DNA from: Gnomoniopsis sp. IMI 355080
Lineage: Eukaryota > Ascomycota > Sordariomycetes > Diaporthales > Gnomoniaceae
Direction of reading: 5' to 3'
Length of the DNA stretch: 41,013 bases
Assembly (NCBI GenBank): GCA_027946555.1
Contig: JAPEVC010000284.1
Coordinates: 1 to 41,013, forward strand
Position numbers and translations under genes: made by a program. The notes below the pieces were generated by a model. That model had not been told where the DNA came from and searched no databases. It saw nothing but the letters and a program-made list of their open reading frames with translations. The stretch's first letter is position 1, and every line of letters starts with the position of its first letter. Of this stretch, positions 1-11,217 are shown piece by piece.

Positions 1-2392
1 GGTTCGATTTGGTGTGGAAGATGTGAATGAAGGCAGGGAGGGTGTAGGTCTAGGTGTATCTAGTATAATTCTAACCTTGTATACGGCTTGGCCCGTGGAA
101 CTGAACCTGATTGCGCCGCAGAGACAGCCTCCTTTGACCATCTTGACTTTGGGAAGTTGGTCTATGTTGACAGGTGAACAAGAGATTGCTAGAAAGGTTT
201 CTGAACCTCTGGTAGTCTATAAAGTGAGGGAGGGGGGCAGTGGACGGTAAAGGACGTGGTCTCCGTGTCACGTGTGTGTGTGGGAGACTCTAGGTCAATG
301 AGACTGCTATTGAGCGACTCCGCGAGGTGAATAATTGTACAAGATGAGCTGTGCTCCAAATTTCGACAGACACTGGCATATATTGGGATATTTATATTGT
401 TGTATAGAATCGTTAGCCTGATCATGTCTGCATTGCCACGTCCTACTGCCGCGTAATATTATGTATAGCTAGATTCTCAATATTCGATTAGTTTCCACGG
501 AGCTCCGGTGAAGTAATCTCACCATGCAGTAAGATCGAATAGTGAGAGGATACCTTCATCCACACAGTGTAAGCAGGCCACCTGTTAGCGCTTTTTTTGT
601 TGAGATGCATAATAAGCGCCGGAGAAGAAAAAACGGGGGGGAGGGTGGTTCGACAAGATCCGAGCCGCTTGAACCGAGACATCGTGAGAGTTGAGCATTA
701 GGTTAGATACCTACCTGCAACATATCCCACGTTTCAACCATTTGATTCTAATATTGTGGTGCCGAATAATGCTCTGCCAGGAAAGCAACGCTTACGTCCC
801 TATCAGTCGGCGCTTGCTGTTTTTCGATAGCACCTAGTCTTTCTATATCTGCTGCAAACGTAATACAACAGCTTGCGCCGTTCACGCTCAGTACATTGAA
901 TATGTTGTACGACTTGCGCCAATCGCTCGACTCTCGATTCGCCGGCCGGAATTCACTTTTGGTCCAGGTGAGTGGATTGTGGAGGCAGATGAGGCAATTT
1001 GGAAAAGGGCTACTATTTCAGCCGACTATCGTCGATGAATGTATTAATTGTAACGACGCACAAGATCTAATTTCAATCCAAGCAAAAGGGAACATCGTGG
1101 CTAACAAGACCATGTGATACGCTTAACCTTGAGCAAGATGGTGTCAGCCTCGCTTTTCGATCATCTCCGTCGTCAATATCGATAGTATGCCTCTTTCAAG
1201 GCGTTCTGTGTGAGTAGAGAATACAGAACAGGTTTTGATTCTCTCACAAATTCCAAAGACGAACAGCGCACTGTCACTGACAATAGATTGTGCACTACGC
1301 TGCTCCGAGGTAGAAAAGCTGGAAAGACGAACAAAAGGCACCTCGGGAAGCTCCAAGAAGATACATATCATCCTCTGATATGGGTCTGTTACCTGGTGGG
1401 TCTCAGCTCGCAAAATATCGCCTGGCTCAGTAAGAGATAGGTTAAACATGTTCAAGTATAGTGCTCTCCACATCTGGAGCCCGCAAGATTCTGCAACGGC
1501 AGTTTCTTCTCGAACTCTGCCTGGCCTCCTACCCGTGATAACGCTTCACCTCAGTTTCCTCAGATCCAGTTTACCAGTACCAGACTATTAGCCAAGCAGC
1601 ACTTACAAGACAACGTGTTTGTATGATTGGATAGTGGCAGAGAGCTCTTGGGAAATCCCCAGGGGTACTTGGCTTCTCCCACTAGTGGGAAGTCCATTTC
1701 CAGACAATACTAGGTATAGGTAGCTACGTTTCTCTTTTACAGCCACTCGGGCCAAGTTCTTGGAATCACCTAATATCTGGGATAGCGTGTCTCTGGCTTA
1801 TGAATCTCTCATTTTTGACCATCCTGTGAGCCCGTCTTGTCGATAAATCTGCAATTGGCGCCACGCCTAGATCTGTGCAAAGGCCGAGACATCGCCAAGT
1901 TGCCAAGTTGACTGGACTCCAACTGTCAACTCTTGTGGCGGCAATTTCCTCGATTACGGTCAGCCAAGGGGATTGAAATTCTTCCCCGATCTAGAGGATG
2001 TTGGAAGCCATGGGAGAGGTGGTGGAGCACGGGGCTCAACCTCGCAAAATGATTGGAACATAGAAATGTCTTTGAATGCTCACAGGACCTATAGTTCTCA
2101 GCTTCAGCTTTCTCCAGCCTTTCACGCAGCATGCAGTTTCCAAAGACGCTTGGGCCCGCGACTTGGCCCTGATATCACCAGAGACTCTGAGTTAGACCTA
2201 AGGCTTGGAAAGAATCCAGCGATGCAACTTCCAAGGTATAAATCACAGTTTAAGCCGTGCCCGGGACGGGGTCAACCTCGGAGCGACTGGAATCTGCAAC
2301 GAATTTAAAACCTCTGGTCTGCCCCTAATCAACTTTGACGATTTTCGACCCCATCTATACTGGAAAAAATTACGTCTGTAACGGCAGGCAGC
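1..2392. other. intergenic region, no supported gene
   Basis: Only short, mutually overlapping open frames occur here, all of about 110 codons or fewer. None has a recognisable domain, signal peptide or convincing intron pattern. Short CTAGGT/TACCTA-type motifs occur near 45-62, 705-715 and 1709-1727, resembling the motif scattered through other intergenic parts of the window. The last few hundred bases are presumably the promoter and 5' leader of the MFS gene that starts at 2393. I see nothing else. Confidence 0.6.
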
Positions 2393-4126
2393 ATGGTCCG
2401 GTCAAACATCTTCAAAGATGCGTGGGACGGCCTTAAAGACTTCAGTCCTGCCGAGCGGCGGAATATCATTATCTATATAACTGGGATCATGCTCTACAAG
2501 TTCGGCCTCGAGGCTTTCAACGGATCAATCGTTGCGCTTGCCACCAACAGATACGACTATGAGGCGATCCAAGCAGCAGGGCCATCAAGGACTTTCGGAC
2601 GCGTGGGCCTACTCACCGGTCTCAACCAGGCCATGCAATGCGTAGGCTCCATCCTCATCGCTCCGCTGATGAAGAGGTTCGCGACAAAGAACGTCCTTTC
2701 TGCGGCTATCTTCGTGTTTGCGCTCCTCACCGCTATCCTTCTCATTGTCGATGCCGCTACTGGTGGGTCGTGGATCCCAGAATCGTACAAAGGCTTGAAT
2801 CATCCTGACGATAGGTAGGCTCGTTCTGTGCTATGAACTGAATAGGAGTAAGGCGTTAACCTTTCCTTTAAGCTTCGAGTACTACGGTCAATTCAATACG
2901 GATGGGATGATCCCGATATACGCAATTTGTGGCATAGCCTACGGTATGGTCGAGCTCATCCGTCGCACCATTCCACGAGATACAGTTGGCGGCAACGTCC
3001 AGAAGCTGCGCAAGATGGACTCTCTGGTAAGTAATCTACACAAGGAAAATGCAAGTCATAAACTTACGGCTTCCAGGTGCACATTTTCTACGAAATTACA
3101 GGCACCACAGGCGCCTTTGTCACCGGCCTAGTGCTCATCCCACAGCTCGGAAACAACCGCGCTTTCATTATTACCCCCTTTGCATTTGTTTGCTCCGCCA
3201 TCTCTTGGTACTTTATTTCCGACCTTGGACATGACAAAGCCAACAGAGCGCTAGTGAAGAAGACGGAACCCAACTACATCAAGGCCACCATCGGAGGCTT
3301 CTGGCTCTTCTTCGAGTCAATCATCGTTGGCGCCAAGATCCTGTTCACGTCGCGCAAGTTCATATGGCTCGTACCAGGCTACGCCATTGCACTTTACGGC
3401 CACCGATATCTTGAGAATGGAATCGCGCCGCAAGTTGCACGACGCTACCTCGGCCAATCCGGCTGGTCGCAGATCATGGTAGGCGGATCGAATATGGGTG
3501 AGCTCCTGGGTGCGCTCACAGTGTTTCTGTTCACGAACTGGATCAAGACGCCGGTGCCATGGTTGCGTCTTGACGCTTTGATGTTGTTGATTGTCTGGTA
3601 CATCCCGTTCTGGCGTCCGCCTCGCAACCAAGTCAGTCAGGCGTGGGTCGTTGCCGCGACGTTCTTGCCAGTCTCGTTTGGCTGGGCCGCGGGCGATGTC
3701 TCGCTCGCCGCCTACGTACAGGCCAGTCTCACCAGGCTGGAGAGCAAGGAGAAGAATGTCTCGGCACTGGGCGCAGTGATGGCTTTTCTGTACTCATTCT
3801 ACATCGTCTTGTATGCCATTCTCGGCACGTTTCTGGGGAGATATCTGGACGGAGTCTACGCAAACTCGGGGGGATCCGACGGGGGGAGCATCTCCTCTGG
3901 TTTGGTGTACACGGCTGGCGTCCAGTTCACACTGATCTGCGCTTTGGTGATCGCGGCTACGTTCATACCTGAGGGAGCGTTAAGGTTCAATCCGGAAATG
4001 CTGTACAATGAGACACTGGATCAGGAAGAGTTCCAGCGTGAAGAGGAATGTATGGGGGGGCGAAAGGGGGACGATGGGAAGGGTAGTGAGGAGAGGGACG
4101 AGAAATCCCCTGCAATTGTCGTCTGA
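2393..4126 (+). CDS. MFS / UNC93-like membrane transporter
   Basis: Predicted polytopic transporter of 541 aa of the fungal major facilitator (UNC-93/general substrate transporter) type. The substrate cannot be told. Gene model: exons 2393-2814, 2873-3026 and 3077-4126. Intron 1 is 58 nt (donor GTAGGC) and intron 2 is 50 nt (donor GTAAGT, acceptor TTCCAG); both keep the frame. The protein has a hydrophilic N-terminus, a first membrane segment with YKFGLEAFNGS, then GLNQAMQCVGS, MDSLVHIFYE across the second junction, about ten to twelve hydrophobic segments, and a charged C-terminal tail rich in Glu, Lys and Gly. Length fits fungal MFS proteins. It ends only 131 bp from the convergent NLR gene. 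The start is the first ATG of the open frame. The family is clear from the overall pattern; function is not inferred further. Confidence 0.88.
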
Positions 4127-4257
4127 TACGCGTGTCACCGAAAGAATCTCCCGTCGACAAATATTCGCATCTACACTTCCGGTTCAGAGGCTTCGCTTCA
4201 TGAAAACTTCTATAGAGCAAATACTTCGTCATCTGCCTTGAGCAAGATAACAGACGA

Positions 4258-7200
4258 CTACCACGCCGCACTGGACGGACGCGATTGGCGCCACACATGT
4301 AGCTGGGTTTGCTTGTCATCCTCCCATCCACCACTGTCGTTCTCACTTCCATTATTGTCATCCTCACTTCCACAACTGCCATACTGAGCACTTTCACTGG
4401 TGTAGTCCGGAAAGCTGACATCATCTCCGAGATCAAGAGCATGGTTATCTTCCGCATCAGAATATTTGTTGTCCGAAGTGATGTAAGGTTGAAGCTCACA
4501 GGGCAATATTCGTGACAAGTTGCGAATTCGTCGGGCCAAGCCAGGGCCAGATGGCTTTTGGAGCAGCAGCTTCATGCTCTTATGATCTTTCCCAGATTCG
4601 AAAGCGGCCCAGAGAAGTTTCTGGAGACATCTGTCGCTCCGAGCCAAGGGCGTCCTCTCCTCCAAATATGCCTTGTGAAATACACCTCCTTCCGAGATGC
4701 CACTCTTTCTCAGGACCCGCTCCAGTGGGGACTCGCCGTACACATCTCCATGGAACACATTAGATCCGTGCCTGATGAGCAGACCCGCAAGTTCCTCAAC
4801 CGTCTTCAAGTTCTTCGACGTCCAAGGTACGTTGGCAATACACCACAGCGCCGTGGTGTTCCACTGGTTCAGACCCATGACATCGACCTTGATGGTCTCG
4901 AGCAGGAAGTGAACAGTTTCCAAATCCTGAGTTACCAAAGCCCCCAGACAAGCGTGACTCAGCATCGTCTTACCATCGGTTACGTGTGTATGCAAGTGAG
5001 CTTCAAGTGCAGGGCAGCATTCCAAAAGCGACTGCAGCCAAAAAACTCCATGCATCCGACAGAACCATGAGAGCAGGTCCTGTTCTTCATACTCAAATTC
5101 ATCTATTACGAACTTCAGTTTCCCTTTGAAGCACTCCATGATCATCAGCGACAGGTGTGTGCGATCTGATACGTTCGAAAGTGCTTCTAATGTACAGCGG
5201 AGCGTACGGTACCTGGCGTCTTTCGAATCTTCGGACCAGCCGCTGTGTGATCGAACCACAAGCGCTGCTATCATAGTGAAAGGACGGAATTCGGTGGTAA
5301 AAAGCCTTCTTCCCCCCCGGAGCTTCCCACGTTCTTTGGACTCTTGGAACAACAGTAGTGGATCGAAGCCAGGTGTTTCCAGAAGCTTGATAACTATATC
5401 AACTTTGCCTGAATCGTAGTTAATTTCGCAAAGCGCATAGGAGAAAACCGAAAAGCCATTCGATGACACAGAATTCATCATAGGAGAAACCTCCTGTTCA
5501 TCAAGTGCTCCCAGAACGAGATTGAAGACATCTTCATTACCCAAAGCAGCGCCAGCCATCAACGCATTTCGACCTAGAGCGTCATGACCCAAGACCAGCT
5601 CTGGAAATCTTCGCAACATTTCTTTCCATAGTTTTGGCGAGCAGAGGGCCATGGCAAGATGAAGCGTTGCGGGTACAGGCTAAGCACGCAGTCGTCACGT
5701 CGAGGTCTTTCCGCGCCATCGTGGAGTATGCCATTTAGAAATCCAATCAGGTCTTCACTGCAACTATGGCATCGCCACTGGGTATCTCGCAGTTTCAGAC
5801 GTTCCGAATTCCTCTGAGCCCTGATAAAGTCGAAAGCATCAAGGTCCTCGATGCCATAACCGTCGCGGCCAAGGTTGGTGCATTCTTGCGCGGCTGAGTG
5901 AAGAATCCACTGAAAAATGGTGTAGCCAGCGTCGTCGGGATTGTGCAGAGTCTCGTTCGGTAGCCTTCGTAAAGAATAAATGACAGGATCTTGATTTACC
6001 CGGGCTGCCACCACGATAGCGTTCGCCTTGACCTGTGAGCGATGTTCGCAAGCCCATAATGCGTAAGCAATGTCTGGGTATCGGCTGTATCTTTTTTGAA
6101 ATGCTAATGACATTGATAGTGTTAGGGCGCAAGTTCTAGAGTTATCGTTTCTCTGTAGGGCTAGAGGGACTTTTTCATCAGCCAGTAAGGACCGAACAGC
6201 CAAGAGATTGCCGGAAAGCACAGCTTTACGAAGCAGAACCGCGATGTTCGCCTCAGCGGCAGGTTTGCTAGAATCGGCAAGCGCTAGCAGATCCCGTAAA
6301 ATGCCCATATGGTTCTGATCAACGGCGCATATTGCAGCGCTCATCCAATTCTGAACCCACCTGCTGGCGGCCATTCCGCTGTCGGAATCTCTATCCAGTC
6401 GTGACAGCTCACCAATTACCTCCCCCTGATTTTTCATCCAGGCAATGAGGATTTTGAAGCATTTCTCATGACCTCTATACGCGGTAGCCGCCAGAGGTGT
6501 CACCGCAATCAGGGGGCGGGCTTCTTCATTGTCGTCTGTAAAGCGACGACCATCAGGCGAGTAATTATTATCGAGAGGTCGAAGCTTGTAAAGACCCAGC
6601 TTATGCTCAAAGAAACATCTAATTCCAAGAATTTCAGCTTCATACATAGGTAGATAGACCTCGTCAATAAATGGCGGTCTTGGTACCTAGGTAGGCACTC
6701 ACCTGAATTGAATGCAAGATGCGTGGCTCACGTTTGTCGCATCGAGTTGAAGCATCCACGACAGGACGTCTGCATTTCCTGCCCAGGCGGCTGCCCCAAG
6801 GGCTGTGAAGCCGTCCTCATCTCTTCCATCAAGACTGGCTTGGTGCGCGACTAAAAGCTGGACCATCTTTAGGCTACCAATACGGGCTGCGGACGCCAAA
6901 CACTCATCAATAATGCTTGAATCATGCCTCCTTCTCGTACAGTAATATCGGCGTTTTTCATTGCAAGGGAAAGGTGCTGACATGAACACTGATTCATTGT
7001 CGTTCATTCTGTGGAAGACTGACGCATCTTCGTCGACATTGCGGAATGTCGATTCGTAGGCATCCGCAGTCATTCCAAGATCGGCACGACAACGGCGGAA
7101 CTCCAAATAGTTAGCGTGGGTTATATCATCCAAGATGTACGGGAAGGACGTCCCATAGAGTTGAATGTCCCTGCAGGAGCGATCGGAGATTGAACATCAA

Positions 7201-9469
7201 CAACAACCACAATCCAGCGTTTCCGAAGCGAGGTCTGCGGCATCTTGTCGGGATCTGATGAACGACTCGGGAGTGATTGTTAAGAGAAGCCCGCAGATGT
7301 TTAATTTGTCTTTTTTGCAAGCCCAAATCCATAAGTCCCGCTTGTCACCTAGTTCCTTCGCAAGCTGGCGAAGGCCCCATTCAGAGACGTCTTGCTGCTT
7401 CTTGGGATCGAAGGAGCTCTGTCGTTTCGGACCTGTGATGGGATCTGTGCCAAATATTGCAGCATCTGACTCCATATCCGATTCTGCATTGTGAGAATGA
7501 CAGTGATCTTTAGCGTAGCCCAAAAAGGGGTATGGACATGGCCTTTCGTGTCCACTCTGTTCCCAGTCATCGATGAAGGCTTTGCAGATCATGGTCATCT
7601 TAAAGTGGGGCCGGCGACACCACGACGACGCGGTAGAAACTAGATAGTCTCGTATCGACCTATGTGCTAATTGGACGACATTGTTCTCGTTCTCCTGAGG
7701 TGGAGCGGCGGTTGCTGGGGTGTGTGGCTGACATACGGAAGCTGTCTGTACCGTGACGAGACCAGCACAACTTGTTGTCACCCACTCGATAGAATAGAGA
7801 TTATCCACGTCTACACCATCCTCTGGCGATTCAAGATCAACGGTGAGTGCATAGAGGAGTTCCTTGACGGTGAGGGGCCGGCGGGCAAATGTTAGGAGCA
7901 TCAGTGCCTGCACAGCCTTCTCAGAACGCTCCGTTCCTTGCTCTAAGATTCGTGTCATTGTTCTCCCAAAGGTCTCATTGACTGAGGAAGAGTGGGAGGA
8001 TAGTTCACCCAGTGCCTTGCGCACCTTTTTCACGCTTCCGCAGGACTCCATAGTGCGCAAATGAAGCTCGGCAAGAAGGAACCTGAGAAATCGTCAATCC
8101 AAGTTGCATGTGACGGAGTAAGAAATGGAAGTTACTCGCATTTCCCCGGAAGCCCGTGTGATTCCACGCTTCACCTCATCTTCTAGTCCAGGTTTACTCA
8201 AGATGGTCGAATCCCCCAACTTCGCAATCTCGGTTGACAGGAATCGCCCGACATCCTCGTCTGTTGCTAGAATCCTCTTCTCGATCGTGGATTTGAAGCT
8301 TTTTTCAATGCCTCTAGCAATGTCTTCGATGTCCCGGAAGGTGAAGAATAACTTGATACCAGTTGTCACTTGTAATTTGCATAACCTTTGCAGGAGCTGG
8401 AAACGGGAAGATGTAAGCTCGTCTAGAGCGTCAATCACGATGAAGCTCCCTGCTTTTGGCTTCAATGCGGCCATGAGAAGTTCGAACGTCTCGTCAAGAC
8501 CAAGTTCAAGTCCTGCATGGTCCTTGTGTCGCTCATAAGAATGTGTAACTACGTCCGGCCAAGTATTCCCTGAAGGATTCTCGAGGACCGTTCGTAGTAA
8601 GCTCCTGACGAGGCTGAGCTGCTCCTTTTCCTTGGAATCGTCCGACCTTTGGTAATTACAGAATGCGTACGCGAGACTGAATTTCGAGCTCCTCACTTCA
8701 GGCAGTTGTTGCAGTCGCTCGATGACCATTGCAGTCGTGAAGGTCTTTCCGGCACCTGGAATTCCAGGACAATGTAACGTCACCCCTGGGCGGGCTGGGC
8801 TCGTCCAGTCTTGCCATTCTGGTGATTCGAAAAGCCATTTCCGCGTGCCTGGTTCTCGTCGTTGGACCAATGAGTTATATCGCGTGATATGTGTCTCGAA
8901 GTCTTTGCTGATCCAATCGAGAATCCCCCGCCGGTCTTGTCTGTTATGGCGCTCTTGCGTCTCACGCTCTTTCACACTGTGGACGAAGTTCCCTAACATC
9001 GTGGTGTTGGATATCAACCTGGCTCGAAGTCTGTCAACCTCATTGGGGTCGAATTTGGCGCGAAGCCACATTCTCTTTATATGATCTTTGCTTTGTCTTC
9101 CAGGCCCGGGAGCCAGCGTGAAATGCTCTTAACATTTGCATGGCTGGTTAGCGTACGCTGTCATCATTATACACATCCGAATCATGTCTTCAATCAACCT
9201 TGGAAGACATTGTACTTGCCGGTCACGAAGTTCTGTAGCTCCTGTAGAACTGCGGTAGGACCTTCCATGATAGTCGCCAAATTCGACTCTTCACTCTCGA
9301 ATCGTCGAGCGCTCATATCGCCTTTGATCTGGGAGAGAAGCACCTCCAAGCCATTGACCTCTTCGGAGATAGCGGCGAATTGTTTCGGCGCGTTCTTGAA
9401 ATCCGCTCGAACTTTCTTTGCTTTGTCAATGACAGCGAGCAAGTCGCCGACACCGAAGCCAAAACTCAT
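4258..9469 (-). CDS. NACHT-ankyrin NLR (STAND) protein, frame interrupted, possibly a pseudogene
   Basis: Fungal NOD-like receptor of about 1,400 aa. Family members act in non-self recognition and regulated cell death. The start at 9469 (MSFGFGVGDLL) matches the usual start of the helical N-terminal domain in fungal STAND proteins. Exon 1 is 9469-9199; a 71-nt intron with a CTAAC branch point leads to 9127. The NACHT follows: Walker A GIPGAGKT near 8744-8767 and Walker B FIVIDALDEL near 8416-8446. After it come the FLLAELH motif (about 8055-8081), a winged-helix segment (AVQALMLLTFARRPL), then ankyrin repeats to an acidic Ser/Asp/Asn-rich tail ending at TAG 4258-4260. A clean 84-nt intron lies at 6702-6619 (donor GTGAGT). 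Three junctions do not join simply: 8135-8083 is off by one base, there is an in-frame TGA at 7199-7197, and there is a one-base shift near 5675. Each can be bypassed only with weaker splice sites. Confidence 0.75.
6619..6702 (-). other. intron of the NLR carrying a CCTAGGTAGG motif
   Basis: This 84-nt intron has a consensus donor (GTGAGT at 6702), a CTGAA branch point and the acceptor ATTAG at 6619. It joins exons in phase, giving CIQF/RCFF. It contains GGTACCTAGGTAGG at about 6682-6695, the same short motif seen in many intergenic places in this window. Confidence 0.6.
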
Positions 9470-11217
9470 GGTAACAGCAGTCTGGCGCAAAGGCAGCCGT
9501 TCTATTCGCACGTCGCCAGGTGGTGATTTGAAAGAAGCTCGTTTCCAGTAATGGGCGGTGCGGACAAGGGAAACTTGAGTACTGCAGAAGGCGGGGGCTG
9601 ACAGCGACTACCTACACGTCAAAGTGCAGCAAAGTGGCTGTGGCGCGTAAGCGCCATGTGAGCATCCCGGGCGTACATATTGGTGATTTGAGAACACGAC
9701 ACAGCAGATCGCCTGAGATCATGCAGGATGTCGAAACTGCGCCGGACCTACCGAACTTCTAATGGAGGTGGGAGCCTTCCAGGGCTGTGTAGCAATGTGG
9801 CATTCATCTAATGAAGATCAATCTGTACAACACGCGACCCAGGACACACTTAATACCTTGTGTAGAGCACAGTGAACGATCAAGTTTGGAAGGTGAGTCA
9901 TGGTACATGCATCTGGATAAGATGTCAGTCAATACTTCTGATCCTATGTGGATCTGGATTTCCATCATATTTCGAGATATTCCACTTGCTCAACCCTTGT
10001 CGTTGAGGGGCAGTGGCACTGGGACGGAACATTTTACACCTGTTTGCAAGCACTACTCACCTGAGCACCCTTCGTATTGCTCCGCCAAGCTTATGCATGA
10101 TCATGCTGTCGCCAACAGACACGTACTACCACGGCGACCACTGTGCTCATCAGATTCGAACCTGCGGCGCGACAGCTTGCTCTAGCTTACTGGCATGGAT
10201 TACATGTTACTTGGCAGCCTCGTTGGAGGATCAAGACTGCATCGGCAGGGGTCGTTCTTCGTTAGCCCAGAGATTACCTACTTACAGGTACACCCAAAAG
10301 CCTCCTCGAGCTTCTCGGCGTAGCAATCATGCCTAGATGTAAGGGTGTAATCTTCATTAGCTCCTGTTCCCGTGATGTCCTCCTTAGCAACTGTAGACTA
10401 GGATCTGCCTCTATGGCGAGCCAGCACCTTCCTACATGAATGATCACTCTCTTGGCGTAGATCGATGTCGGGACGGGCCGCGTAATGGGATGATGAGACG
10501 AAATACGTAGAGGATGTATTCGCAGAGGACCTTTGAAAGTGCTTTCCCGTGCATTTGGCCAATTTTTACACTTGAAACGTTGCCGACTCCGTCTCGATCC
10601 GTAAGCTGATCCGTAGCAGACACTGCCTAGTAGGTAACAGACCACCTTTGTTCGTTTAACAATACAATCGACACCGGATCGTAAGGAGTTCGGAGACTAC
10701 AAAGATCATCCATCCATGAATTGCTGTCACGAGGCCCCGGAAATCCCGAACTTCCCCGTCATACACGCCTACTATGACTCTTGCAATTTCGGGAGGCGGA
10801 GACAGTGAAGTATTGATCATTGGTCAAGGTCAACGGAGCACTTGCTACTCTCAATTTTCGGCATTATTTCTTCAAGCAACGTATCCGGTCGGTCATAAAA
10901 ATCAAGCCTTGACATGCTCGAGCTCTTATACAAAAAGGCCGAAAGAGATGGGAGGAGATCGCAAACAATTTTGCATGAGTTCAAAGTTGCTGAAGACGTT
11001 CGGTCATCATCTTGGATTCCTCTATGCTAGTATTAATGATCTAAGTAACCGCTAGAGGAATACAGCAACCGTCCCTTGAGGGCTGCTCTGTCTCTCACAG
11101 CGCGTTCTTCTCCATTTCACTGACGTGGTGAAGAAGCCGCTCTGTTGTGGCATCCTCTGGACATTAATACAGCACGACTACCGCCTGAATCGCCCGCAGT
11201 CAACCTCAACGGTGAGG
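9470..11217. other. intergenic region between divergent NLR and GH43 genes
   Basis: This 1.75-kb stretch separates the starts of the NLR (-) and the GH43 gene (+), so it should hold both promoters. The open frames present (for example 9811-10185) have no recognisable domain or signal peptide. An ATTCGAACC stretch at about 10153-10161 resembles a reverse tRNA B-box, but no cloverleaf can be folded around it. No gene is called. Confidence 0.55.

Noticed and set aside
1144..1473. 109-codon - strand frame near the left edge
   Set aside because: Not similar to anything I recognise; surrounding frames are equally long and there are no good introns to extend it.
9811..10185. 124-codon + strand frame between the NLR and GH43 genes
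   Set aside because: No domain, signal peptide or conserved pattern; most likely chance.
10140..10210. Reverse-strand GGTTCGAATC resembling a tRNA B-box
   Set aside because: The T stem does not pair beyond two bases and no acceptor or anticodon stem can be formed around it.
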